DNA from: Polaribacter sp. BM10
GTDB taxonomy: Bacteria; Bacteroidota; Bacteroidia; Flavobacteriales; Flavobacteriaceae
Assembly (NCBI RefSeq): GCF_002005425.1
Contig: NZ_CP019704.1
Coordinates: 2,438,001-2,502,000, forward strand
Direction: 5' to 3'
DNA: 64,000 nucleotides
The notes under the pieces were generated by a model that had not been told where the DNA came from, ran no database searches, and saw only the letters and a program-made list of their open reading frames with translations. Both the position numbers and the translations under genes were made by a program. Shown here one piece after another: positions 8,499-17,172 of the stretch. Numbering within the stretch: position 1 is the stretch's first letter; each line of letters begins with the position of its first letter.

Positions 8499-8885
8499 AT
8501 GAAAGGAAATTTAACACCAAATAAAAGTGTAAAAAGCACTGATAAAAATGCTTTAGAAAATATAAAACAACAAGCAAAAGAGCTTAAAAATGAGGTAAAA
8601 GATAAAGCAAAAGAGTTAAAAGAAGAATCTAAAGAAGTTTTTGAAACAGTAAAAGAAAAAGTGAACGAAACTTTTTCTGAAGAGAATATTGATAAAGTAA
8701 AAGTGAAGTTAGATGAATATACAGATGATGCTAAAGAAGTTTTAGAAGATGTCTCTGAAAAAGCCTCTGAAATAGCCAGTGATGCAGTAGAAAATTTAGC
8801 AGATTTAGCAGAAGATGCTAAAGAAGGAATAGAAGAAACTACAACTAAAACAAAAGGATTTTTTAAACGATTATTCGGAAAATAA
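8499..8885 (+). CDS. charged helical LEA/YtxH-like protein
   Basis: 128 residues made almost only of Lys, Glu, Asp, Ala and Val in 11-residue-like helical repeats (for example KAKELKEESKEVFETVKEKV), with a short basic tail GFFKRLFGK. No signal peptide or membrane helix. Resembles late-embryogenesis-abundant/YtxH-type proteins linked to desiccation or salt stress; similarity is compositional, so the call is weak. It sits 4 bases before the DoxX gene. Confidence 0.55.
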   Translation: MKGNLTPNKSVKSTDKNALENIKQQAKELKNEVKDKAKELKEESKEVFETVKEKVNETFSEENIDKVKVKLDEYTDDAKEVLEDVSEKASEIASDAVENLADLAEDAKEGIEETTTKTKGFFKRLFGK

Positions 8886-8889
8886 AAAC

Positions 8890-9288
8890 ATGAAATTATT
8901 ATCTAATTATCCTGCAGAAATTTTAATTCTTTTCTTTTTAATAATTACGTATGTACAATCTAGCATCGATAAAATAACAGACTGGAAAGGAAATATTGCA
9001 TTTATAAAAGATCATTTTAAAAACTCTCCATTAAAAAATTACGTTCCGGTTTTACTTGCTGTAGTTTTAGTTGTAGAAATTATCGCATCAATATTAATGC
9101 TTATTGGAGTTTATGAAATTTACACATCAGAAGCAAAAGAAATTGCTTTGTTAGGAATTGAGCTCTCTGCGATTACTTTACTTTTTTTATTAGTTGGTCA
9201 ACGTCTTGCAAAAGATTATGCAGGAGCGATGTCTTTAACCGTCTATTTTATCTTAACAGTAATTGGTGTTTATCTTCTAAATAATTAA
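8890..9288 (+). CDS. DoxX-family membrane protein
   Basis: 132 residues with four hydrophobic helices (about 8-24, 52-77, 85-105, 111-130). The pattern LFFLIITYVQSSIDKITDWKG near the N-terminus fits the DoxX start (helix followed by a kink and polar patch). DoxX proteins are linked to quinone or thiol redox in membranes but this branch has no assigned role. Probably co-transcribed with the preceding charged protein; a strong terminator follows. Confidence 0.7.
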   Translation: MKLLSNYPAEILILFFLIITYVQSSIDKITDWKGNIAFIKDHFKNSPLKNYVPVLLAVVLVVEIIASILMLIGVYEIYTSEAKEIALLGIELSAITLLFLLVGQRLAKDYAGAMSLTVYFILTVIGVYLLNN

Positions 9289-9328
9289 AAACTATTAAAT
9301 ATAAATTTAAAATAATTAAAAACTATTA

Positions 9329-9366
9329 AAAAAGGTCTTAAAAAACGCGTTTTAAGACCTTTTTTA
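9329..9366 (+). terminator. rho-independent terminator
   Basis: Stem AAAGGTCTTAAAA and TTTTAAGACCTTT around a GC-rich loop, then T-run. Ends the 8.5-9.3 kb genes; symmetric enough to act for the minus-strand methyltransferase too. Confidence 0.85.
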
Positions 9367-9431
9367 ATTATTAGATAGTATTTATACATTTAAGCGATTA
9401 AAACACAATTAAAACCTTTAAAAATCTATTT

Positions 9432-10289
9432 TTAGTAGTTTTTAAGAACATAAATCAGTGAGGAATACTCAGAAGTTGATCTTGCTTTAAAATTTGACAC
9501 AAAACCAACGTAACTTGCTTTTAAAGGGTTCGATTTACCTGATTTGTATTTTTCGCTTAATAATGAAACATAGTAACTATCAAATTTCATAGGTAAAGTA
9601 TTTTCTACTATCATTTCTACTTCAGAAAATAATTTATGAATAGAACATTGACTAAAATGCCAAAGATGTCTTGGTACATCATAAGCAGCCCAATATTCTT
9701 TATAATACTTCGCATCGTAACTTTTATAATTAGGTACAGCAACCACTACCCTTCCATTTGGCTTTAATAATTTTTTTAAAGTTTTAATAGTTTTCTTTAA
9801 ACTCTCTACATGTTCTAAAACATGCCAAAGAGTAATAACGTCAAATTTCTTATTTGAAATATTAAACAAATCACTTTCTAAAAAGATGTCTTTAGTTTCA
9901 GCAATTTTTTTTGCATCTAAACTTGGTTCTACTCCAAAAGTTTCCCAATTATTATTTTTACAAACTTTTAAAAAATCTCCTGTTCCTGCACCAACATCTA
10001 AAACAGATTTAGTTTCTGTTTTAAAAGAATTAAGTAAACTTAACTTTTGTTTTAAAGTATGGTTTTTTACTTTTTGATAAACTTTATCGAAAAGTGATTT
10101 TTTACTATCTGTATGTGAAATATAGTTTTCACTTTTATAGTAGTTTTCTAAATCTGCTGGCACAGGAGACGTAACCAGCATTTCATAATCTTGGTTCTGC
10201 ATTACTTCAAAAGTATCACCAGAAACAGTATAATCTTTACAATTTAAAAGAGGTATTAAATTTGTATAGAGTTCTTTTTCATTCTCCAT
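9432..10289 (-). CDS. class I SAM-dependent methyltransferase
   Basis: 285 residues. N-terminal extension (1-90), then motif I SVLDVGAGTGDFLKVCKNNNW (about 93-113), the acidic motif II GVEPS, and post-motif FDVITLWHVLEHVESL, the pattern of the Methyltransf_23 group. Ends with the RHLWHFSQCSIHKLF segment common in cell-envelope glycan methyltransferases. Substrate unknown. It follows mnmG with a 54-base gap that contains a parS-like palindrome. Confidence 0.85.
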   Translation of the reverse strand: MENEKELYTNLIPLLNCKDYTVSGDTFEVMQNQDYEMLVTSPVPADLENYYKSENYISHTDSKKSLFDKVYQKVKNHTLKQKLSLLNSFKTETKSVLDVGAGTGDFLKVCKNNNWETFGVEPSLDAKKIAETKDIFLESDLFNISNKKFDVITLWHVLEHVESLKKTIKTLKKLLKPNGRVVVAVPNYKSYDAKYYKEYWAAYDVPRHLWHFSQCSIHKLFSEVEMIVENTLPMKFDSYYVSLLSEKYKSGKSNPLKASYVGFVSNFKARSTSEYSSLIYVLKNY

Positions 10290-10308
10290 ATTACTTAATT
10301 TTTAAATT

Positions 10309-10324
10309 TGTTCCACGAGGAACA
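10309..10324. promoter_or_regulatory. parS-like palindrome downstream of mnmG
   Basis: TGTTCCACGAGGAACA differs by one central base from the symmetric parS form TGTTCCACGTGGAACA. parS is the site for the chromosome-partition protein ParB. It lies between mnmG and the methyltransferase. A second site lies upstream of mnmG at 12229-12244. Confidence 0.65.
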
Positions 10325-10343
10325 TTTGCAATTTTTCTTTTTT

Positions 10344-12221
10344 TTATCTTCCCATATAAACCAAAAGCACTGAAATATCACTAGGTGATACACCGCTAAT
10401 TCTACTTGCTTGCGAAATAGATACTGGTTTAATTTTATTTAATTTTTCTCTAGCTTCAAAAGAAAGAGATTTTACTTTTTCATATTTAAAATTAGAAGGT
10501 ATTACAACATTTTCTAACCTATTTAATTTATCTGCATTGTTCTTTTCTTTATCAATGTATCCTGAATATTTTAAATGAATTTCAGCTTGTTCTATAACTT
10601 CTTTTTGAATATTATTTTCAATTATAAAATCATTTAATTTTTTTATAGATTTAAAATCATCGAAAGACAATTGAGGTCTTGCAGCAATTTTAAACAATTT
10701 CATAGATTGATTCACTAATGCTAAATTTTTAGCTTCTAAAATAGGATTTACCTCTTCTTGTTTTACACTAGTTTTATGCAAAAACTGAATCAACATTTCT
10801 GTCTTTTCTTGCTTTTCTAAAACACAATCCATACGTTCTTTAGATGCTAAACCAATTTTAAAACCTCTTGGTGTTAATCTTAGATCTGCATTATCCTGCC
10901 TTAACAAAGTTCTATACTCTGCACGTGAAGTAAACATTCTATATGGTTCTTCTGTACCCTTAGTAATTAAATCATCAATTAAAACACCAATATAAGCTTC
11001 GTTCCTTTTTAAAATAAAAGGTTCTTTACCCTGTACTTTTAAAGCAGCATTTACACCAGCCATTAAACCTTGCGAAGCAGCTTCTTCATAACCTGTTGTT
11101 CCATTAATTTGACCAGCAAAATATAAATTCTCTATTAACTTTGTTTCTAAGGTGTGCGTTAATTGTGTTGGCGGAAAATAATCATACTCTATAGCATAAC
11201 CATATCTTAAAAACTTTACGTTTTCAAAACCTTCTATAGAACGTATTGCTTTATCTTGAATATCTTCTGGTAAAGAAGTAGAAAAACCATTTACATACAT
11301 TTCTACCGTAGACCAACCTTCTGGTTCTACAAAAATTTGATGTCTATCTTTCGTTGCAAAACGATCTATTTTATCTTCTATCGAAGGACAATATCTCGGA
11401 CCCGTAGATTGTATTCTACCATTAAACATTGGCGAACGATCAAAACCTTCACGAAGTAAATTATGAACATCAAGATTTGTATACGTTAACCAACAAGAAC
11501 GTTGTTTTTGTAATGCTTTTGTGGTTGGCAAATAAGAAAACTTTTCTGTAATTTCATCACCAGGTTGCTCTAACATTTTAGAATAATCTAAAGATCTTCC
11601 ATCAACTCTTGGCGGAGTTCCGGTTTTCATCCTTCCAGCTTCAAAACCTTTCGCAACTAAATCTTCTGTAATTCCTTTTGATGCACCTTCACCTGCTCTA
11701 CCACCACCAAAACTTTTATCACCAATATGAATCAATCCGTTTAAAAAAGTACCCGCTGTAACAATAACAGTTTTAGATTTAATCTCTAAACCTAAAGCAG
11801 TTTTAACACCAACAATTTTATCACCATCAAACAATAAACCATTTACAGAATCTTGATAAAAATCTAAATTATCTGTTTGCTCTAGCATCGTTCTCCAACA
11901 TTCTGCAAATTGCATTCTATCAGATTGCGCTCTAGGACTCCACATTGCAGGTCCTTTAGATTTATTAAGCATTTTAAATTGTATTGCTGTTTTATCAGTC
12001 ACAATTCCGCTGTAACCTCCTAACGCATCAATCTCTCTTACTATCTGTCCTTTTGCAATTCCACCCATTGCAGGATTACAACTCATTTGCGCAATGTTTT
12101 GCAAATTCATTGTAATTAACAATGTATGTGCACCCATATTTGCGCTCGCAGCTGCTGCTTCACTTCCTGCGTGACCACCACCAACTACTATAACATCAAA
12201 TGTTGTTGAAAATAAACTCAT
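10344..12221 (-). CDS. mnmG: tRNA uridine 5-carboxymethylaminomethyl modification enzyme MnmG
   Basis: 625 residues, full length. FAD-binding N-terminus (VIVVGGGHAGSEAAAA, GGGHAG at 14-19), family signatures CNPAMGGIAKGQIVREIDALGG and GRMKTGTPPRVDGRSLD, and the C-terminal helical domain ending with SRISGVSPSDISVLLVYM. With MnmE it installs the cmnm5 group on U34 of certain tRNAs, using FAD, NADH and methylene-THF. mnmG (gidA) is often close to the origin in bacteria, which fits the flanking parS-like sites. Confidence 0.97.
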   Translation of the reverse strand: MSLFSTTFDVIVVGGGHAGSEAAAASANMGAHTLLITMNLQNIAQMSCNPAMGGIAKGQIVREIDALGGYSGIVTDKTAIQFKMLNKSKGPAMWSPRAQSDRMQFAECWRTMLEQTDNLDFYQDSVNGLLFDGDKIVGVKTALGLEIKSKTVIVTAGTFLNGLIHIGDKSFGGGRAGEGASKGITEDLVAKGFEAGRMKTGTPPRVDGRSLDYSKMLEQPGDEITEKFSYLPTTKALQKQRSCWLTYTNLDVHNLLREGFDRSPMFNGRIQSTGPRYCPSIEDKIDRFATKDRHQIFVEPEGWSTVEMYVNGFSTSLPEDIQDKAIRSIEGFENVKFLRYGYAIEYDYFPPTQLTHTLETKLIENLYFAGQINGTTGYEEAASQGLMAGVNAALKVQGKEPFILKRNEAYIGVLIDDLITKGTEEPYRMFTSRAEYRTLLRQDNADLRLTPRGFKIGLASKERMDCVLEKQEKTEMLIQFLHKTSVKQEEVNPILEAKNLALVNQSMKLFKIAARPQLSFDDFKSIKKLNDFIIENNIQKEVIEQAEIHLKYSGYIDKEKNNADKLNRLENVVIPSNFKYEKVKSLSFEAREKLNKIKPVSISQASRISGVSPSDISVLLVYMGR

Positions 12222-12228
12222 TTTTTAT

Positions 12229-12244
12229 AGTTCCACGTGAAACG
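12229..12244. promoter_or_regulatory. parS-like palindrome upstream of mnmG
   Basis: AGTTCCACGTGAAACG matches the widely conserved parS TGTTTCACGTGAAACA at 13 of 16 positions, with the CACGTG centre intact. It lies 8 bases upstream of the mnmG start codon, so ParB binding could also affect mnmG expression. Confidence 0.65.
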
Positions 12245-12265
12245 TGTAAATTAACTTATTGATTT

Positions 12266-12679
12266 TTAATATTTTAACTCTTTTAAAGCAAGATTTTCTT
12301 GTAAAGTCATCTCATTTTGATCAGTTTCGGTTTTATCTTTAAAACCAATGTAATGTAAAACGCCATGAATAATAACTCTATGTAATTCTTCAGTAAATGG
12401 AACTTTAAAATCTTTGGCGTTATCCTCTACCCTTTCAATAGAAATATATATATCACCATTAATAAGTTTACCAAGTGAATTATCAAAACTAATAATATCT
12501 GTAAGTGTATCGTGTTGTAAAAATTGAACATTTAATTTATGAAGATAATTGTCATCACAAAAAATGTAATTAATTTCACCTAACTCACAGTTATGTTTAT
12601 CAATAATAGTTTGAATCCAATTTTCTGTTAAACCCTCATTATCTAATTTAAAATTGGTTTCGTAATTAAACGTAATCAT
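12266..12679 (-). CDS. ybeY: rRNA maturation endoribonuclease YbeY
   Basis: 137 residues, usual length. The zinc motif H-G-x-L-H-x5-D appears as HGVLHYIGFKDKTETD (the family is HGxLHLxGyDH, so the third His position is replaced around KDKTETD; the ligand could be a shifted residue). Also DTLTDIISFDNS, the family's TDVLSF region. YbeY processes the 3' end of 16S rRNA and takes part in ribosome quality control. Start overlaps the stop of the upstream DUF4175 gene (ATGA), so translation is coupled. Confidence 0.92.
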   Translation of the reverse strand: MITFNYETNFKLDNEGLTENWIQTIIDKHNCELGEINYIFCDDNYLHKLNVQFLQHDTLTDIISFDNSLGKLINGDIYISIERVEDNAKDFKVPFTEELHRVIIHGVLHYIGFKDKTETDQNEMTLQENLALKELKY

Positions 12680-15600
12680 TTTGCTTTATTCTTAGGTAGA
12701 GAAAAATATTCTCTAACCTTTAATTTATAATTTTGTTGCAAAGGTAATGATTGTCTGTTTAATATTTCTATTTGATTGTAAAACTGCTTTTTAAATTCTA
12801 AAGCTTTAATAGTATTACGTTTATTAAGTAAATTATTAGTATTAGATTTACGCTTACTATCTTTTCCTTGCTCTAAAGCTGCTTTGTCCAATTTTAATAA
12901 TTCGTAGTTAAGGCGCTGCATTTTCTGAACTGTACCCGCGTTAAAACCTTTTTCTAATATTTCGTTTTCTAACTGCTCCATAGTTTTTAAAACTTTTTTT
13001 GCATTAGAATTGTTTCCAGAACTTGATTCACCAGATTCTTTTATAGCATCTTGAAGCTGTTGTCTAAGTTGTGTTTGTTCTTTATAAATTTCATAAAGTT
13101 CTCCATCTAAATCATCGTTGTCAGAATTGCCTTGTCCATTATTTTTTCCATTTCCACCCTCACTATTACCTTCACCGTTGCCTTTTTTATTTCCTTTTCC
13201 GTCTTTTCCGCCTTTACCAGATTGACCTTTTTCTCCTTTTTGATTTCCTGGTTTCTTACCTTCTTTACCACCTGACTTACTTTCTTCGGGTTTAGAACCC
13301 TTTTTCATTCCTTGTTGCATCTTCTCAGAAAGTTCACCCTGTTTTTTAATGATATCAGGTAAACTGAAGCCATTACCTTTACCCTTTCCTTTTCCTTTAC
13401 CCATTTTCATTGAGGCATTTTTCATGCTATTTAACATATTACTTAAATAATCTGCTAAATTATTTGTAGCTGTCATTACATAACGTTGATTAGAAACACC
13501 ATTATTAAACCTATTTTCTGAAAAATTTTCTAAAGACTGTTCTAAATTATAATGTGCTGATGATAAGTCATCCTGTATTTTCGCAGAAATTTTAGGAAGA
13601 CGCATAGAAAGCACATATAAACTATCATCTATATGTTCAAAATAAGTTCTTATGTCATTTTGCTTTTTTAAGTCTTTACCAAAATCTGGATGTGTAGTAG
13701 AAATTTCACTAAACTTATTCATTAAATTTTCTTGTTTAAAAGAAAAAGTGACTAAATTTTCTAAAATTTTACGAAGATCATCCATATTTTCTTCTATAGA
13801 TTCTCCTTCCATCTCCATCATCGCTTGCTGCATTTTAGAACTCATTTCTTTCATCTTAGCAGCACTTTTTTTCTGAGAATCTCTAGCAGATTTTTGATCC
13901 TTATTTTGAATATCTTCTTCAGACTTTTTTAAACTAGCATCTATTGCATCTTTTTCATCCTCTACATCTGGCAGTTCCATTGGCTCTTTCAATTTTTGAT
14001 TATCCTTAGCCAATTCATCTAATTCTTCTTTTAAATCGTTAAACTCTTTGTTAATTTCTTTTTGGGATTTTAAATCTAATGAATCTTGCTTTACTAAATC
14101 TTCCTGTTTTTTTGATAATTGATCTAACTTATTAGTAATTTGCATAGTTTTTTGCTCAACGTAAAAACGCTTTGTTAATTCTAACATACGTTCTAAACTT
14201 CTTTGTTGTTGTTTATTTTGTTGTGCTAGTTGTTTAGCCTTTTTTACAAGATCTTCTTTATTTAACTTTTCTGCAAGTTTTGCAATTTCATCTAAGAGTT
14301 TTTGTTGCTTATCGGTTTTCTTTAATTCTTCGATACGCTTTTTTAATTCTTCTTTTTTGTTTTGTAAATTTTCAGATTGTTCTTTCTTTTCATCTAAATT
14401 TTCTTGCAACATATCTGTTTGACGTTGCATCATATTTTTATATTGTTCTTGCCTTTTTATAAAACTCTCAACCTTCTTTTTATCATTCCAACCTAACTTT
14501 TTCTTATTTTGAAGTTGTTCTTTTATTTGATCTAAGTCTTTTTGTTGTTTTTGTTGTTTCTGAATAGAGTTCTCTAAACTATTAATTGTATTACGTTGTT
14601 CTTGCAAAAGCTCCTCTTCTACTTCATCATTTGTTTTTTGACGATATTTAAAAACTTTAGTACGCGATTTCTTACTTCCGTTTACGGCATCATTATCAAA
14701 AACTTCAAAAAATAATTCATAATTGATACCTTTTTGTAAGTTTAAATTATTTGGAAATTCATAAAAAAAAGTTTGAACATTGGAACTAGAAATTTTTAAT
14801 TGATGTGTTTTAATCGCTTCAGGATTATTTTCATCATAATAAATTAATTGCAATTTCTTTAAGCCATAATCATCAGAAATCTGACCAGCAAAAAAAGCAG
14901 TACCTCTAGAAATGGAATCGATATTTGTTTTCACTTCAATTTCTGGCAATTCATCTTTTATAACATTAACAAAAAATTGTAAATTTTCATAATCTTGTAA
15001 ATTAGCATTAGAAGAAGAAATTTCATAATTAACAGTATTTCTTATTCTTTTAGAAAATGTAAAATTATCTTGACCTTCGTTTTTAAATTTTTCTCTTTTG
15101 TTATTATTGATAAAAAAAACTTGGTTGGTATTTACAGCAGTAACCAACCAATTAATCTTTGTGCCTTCTGGTACAATTAAATTACCAGAATTATTTATAA
15201 CTTCACTTTTTTTACCTGTGTAAAAAGGATATTTTAATTCTAAACTTATATTGTTAATAACTGGTGTTTTTACAATGTCTATTTTGTAATTATTCGATAA
15301 AACTCCGTTAGATTCTAAATAGAAATCAACAGGATTTAAAACATCAGAAAAAGTATAAGAAAAAGTACCATTGCTATTATTGTTAAGAAAATATTGCTCG
15401 TTATTAAAATGAATTTTTACTTCGGATGGATAAACTTCACCAATCGTTTTTACATCTATTTTAATAGAATTTCCTTGAATTACTTTTAAAGACCTATTGG
15501 TAATATCAAAATAAAAAGGTGCTGGCGGAGAATATGCAGTTCTATGGTTTACAACTCTATCTAAACTTTCCGAAAAAACCTGTTTATTATCTGTAAATAA

Positions 15601-16098
15601 GATAGTTAAAAAAATTAAAATAGGAAAAATAGCATATTTTAAATACTTTTTATTCTGAGTAAAATCAATTGCTTTTACAAAAGGAATCGGTTGTAAATCA
15701 TTAGATTTTTGATTGATACTTGCCAATAATAATTCTGATTGTAAAGACGATTCTTGTAACTGAATTACATTTAACAGTTTGTCTTTTACATCCGGAAAAT
15801 GATTGCCAATAATTGCTGAAGATTCTTTTAAAGAAATCCCTTTTCGTAAACCAAATAATTTAAAAATTGGAATAGCAATAAACTTAATTAATAGAAATAA
15901 TTCTACTAAAATAAAAAGCCAAAACAAAAAAGTTCTTGCCGTTGGTTTTAACCATAAAAAATACTCTAAAAAAAGGGTAAAAAAGAAATATAAACACCCT
16001 AAAGAAAAAAATAAAATTACTCCTTTAATTAATTCGTTTACATAATATTTTCTTGAAAACTGATGTAGCTTTTGCTCAATTATTTTAAATGCGTTCAT
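12676..16098 (-). CDS. large DUF4175 membrane protein
   Basis: 1140 residues from the ATG at 16098 (a TTG two codons earlier is ignored). Two to three N-terminal transmembrane helices (about 25-48, 57-80, and near 155-170), a long extracytoplasmic beta-rich part (about 190-500), then a very long charged coiled coil (about 510-830, many Gln, Lys and Glu) and a Gly/Lys/Asn-rich low-complexity stretch (about 935-1030) before a final helical part. This is the Bacteroidota DUF4175 architecture. Function unknown; an envelope structural or mechanosensory role is only a guess. Upstream partner of ybeY. Confidence 0.85.
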   Translation of the reverse strand: MNAFKIIEQKLHQFSRKYYVNELIKGVILFFSLGCLYFFFTLFLEYFLWLKPTARTFLFWLFILVELFLLIKFIAIPIFKLFGLRKGISLKESSAIIGNHFPDVKDKLLNVIQLQESSLQSELLLASINQKSNDLQPIPFVKAIDFTQNKKYLKYAIFPILIFLTILFTDNKQVFSESLDRVVNHRTAYSPPAPFYFDITNRSLKVIQGNSIKIDVKTIGEVYPSEVKIHFNNEQYFLNNNSNGTFSYTFSDVLNPVDFYLESNGVLSNNYKIDIVKTPVINNISLELKYPFYTGKKSEVINNSGNLIVPEGTKINWLVTAVNTNQVFFINNNKREKFKNEGQDNFTFSKRIRNTVNYEISSSNANLQDYENLQFFVNVIKDELPEIEVKTNIDSISRGTAFFAGQISDDYGLKKLQLIYYDENNPEAIKTHQLKISSSNVQTFFYEFPNNLNLQKGINYELFFEVFDNDAVNGSKKSRTKVFKYRQKTNDEVEEELLQEQRNTINSLENSIQKQQKQQKDLDQIKEQLQNKKKLGWNDKKKVESFIKRQEQYKNMMQRQTDMLQENLDEKKEQSENLQNKKEELKKRIEELKKTDKQQKLLDEIAKLAEKLNKEDLVKKAKQLAQQNKQQQRSLERMLELTKRFYVEQKTMQITNKLDQLSKKQEDLVKQDSLDLKSQKEINKEFNDLKEELDELAKDNQKLKEPMELPDVEDEKDAIDASLKKSEEDIQNKDQKSARDSQKKSAAKMKEMSSKMQQAMMEMEGESIEENMDDLRKILENLVTFSFKQENLMNKFSEISTTHPDFGKDLKKQNDIRTYFEHIDDSLYVLSMRLPKISAKIQDDLSSAHYNLEQSLENFSENRFNNGVSNQRYVMTATNNLADYLSNMLNSMKNASMKMGKGKGKGKGNGFSLPDIIKKQGELSEKMQQGMKKGSKPEESKSGGKEGKKPGNQKGEKGQSGKGGKDGKGNKKGNGEGNSEGGNGKNNGQGNSDNDDLDGELYEIYKEQTQLRQQLQDAIKESGESSSGNNSNAKKVLKTMEQLENEILEKGFNAGTVQKMQRLNYELLKLDKAALEQGKDSKRKSNTNNLLNKRNTIKALEFKKQFYNQIEILNRQSLPLQQNYKLKVREYFSLPKNKAK

Positions 16099-16211
16099 AA
16101 TCAACTAATAAAAATAGTATTTTTGATAGGATTTACAATGAAATTAAATGTTAAAAGCTTTTTGTAAGTTTTTAAAAAAGTTTGCAACTAAATTTAAATA
16201 AAAAAAAGATC

Positions 16212-17051
16212 ATGAAAAATAGCCTTAAAATAGTATTTTTTATAGCAAGTTTATCAGCATTTTCTCAAAGTCCGTGGACAAAAGAAAAGAAAGATTTGTT
16301 TCTAAATTTATCTTACACTTCAATAGCAAATTACAACGAATTATTTGGTGATCCAGATTATAAAACCGAGAAAAATATTACAGATAAAACGTATCAAATT
16401 TACGGTGAATATGGGTTAACAAATAAAACAGCATTTGTTTTTAATATCCCTTTAAAATCTATAAAAACAGAAGATACAAACAATTTAATATCTAACTTAG
16501 ATTCTGGTTCTAAAACTGCTTTTGGTAATATATCTTTAGGTTTAAAACATCAATTTTATAATAAAAATTGGGTTATTTCTGGGCAATTGGTTACAGAATT
16601 AAACACAAGTTCTTTTAAAGAAAACACAAAAATTAGAACTGGCTACGATGCTTTTACCTTTACACCTCAATTGCTAATTGGTAAAAGTTTTGGTAAAACA
16701 TTTTTACAAACACAAATTGGTGCAGATATAAGAACAAACGATTACAGTAACAATTTTAAAATTGGTGGAGAATTTGGTGGTAAAATATCAAAAAATATTT
16801 GGTTAATTGGCTTTGTAGATATTGTAAAGAATATAGATAATGGTGTATACAAAACAGGTGAAATTAATCCGCAAACATTAACACCAAGAAATGGTTTGTA
16901 TGTAACAGATCAAGAATATGGTGCTTACGGATTAAAAGGAATTTTACAGTTGTGCGATTTAGGTATAACAACAAGTTTTGCTAATGCTTTTTTTGGTAAT
17001 AACGTTCCTAAAAAAACAGCTTTTTCAATCGGAATTTTTAATACATTTTAA
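16212..17051 (+). CDS. probable outer-membrane beta-barrel protein
   Basis: 279 residues from the ATG at 16212; an in-frame extension upstream lacks a good start. Signal peptide 1-17 (ASLSAFSQ). The mature part is a series of alternating strands with Tyr/Phe/Asn-rich turns (for example YQIYGEYGLTNKTAFVFNIPL, FGNISLGLKHQFYNKNWVISGQLV) and ends in a phenylalanine (IGIFNTF), the Bam signature. Fits the transporter/porin-like outer-membrane proteins of Bacteroidota; cargo unknown. A terminator follows. Confidence 0.65.
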   Translation: MKNSLKIVFFIASLSAFSQSPWTKEKKDLFLNLSYTSIANYNELFGDPDYKTEKNITDKTYQIYGEYGLTNKTAFVFNIPLKSIKTEDTNNLISNLDSGSKTAFGNISLGLKHQFYNKNWVISGQLVTELNTSSFKENTKIRTGYDAFTFTPQLLIGKSFGKTFLQTQIGADIRTNDYSNNFKIGGEFGGKISKNIWLIGFVDIVKNIDNGVYKTGEINPQTLTPRNGLYVTDQEYGAYGLKGILQLCDLGITTSFANAFFGNNVPKKTAFSIGIFNTF

Positions 17052-17074
17052 GCCAAATTATTTTTAAATAATAC

Positions 17075-17110
17075 AGACTTTAGAATATTATTTTCTAAAG
17101 TCTTTTTTTT
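17075..17110 (+). terminator. rho-independent terminator
   Basis: Stem AGACTTTAGAA paired with TTCTAAAGTCT, then eight T. Confidence 0.85.
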
Positions 17111-17142
17111 GGTCTCTAATTTCTATTTTCTCTTTTAAAAAC

Positions 17143-17150
17143 TATCTTTG
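17143..17150 (+). promoter_or_regulatory. -7 element before gltX
   Basis: TATCTTTG, 22 bases upstream of the gltX ATG; matches TAnnTTTG. The -33 region has no clear TTG. Confidence 0.5.
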
Positions 17151-17172
17151 CAGCATTAAAAAACAGAAAAAA

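Noticed and set aside
8499..8885. Reading the Lys/Glu-rich protein as a histone-like or toxin protein
   Set aside because: Composition only supports a charged helical protein; no DNA-binding or toxin motif.
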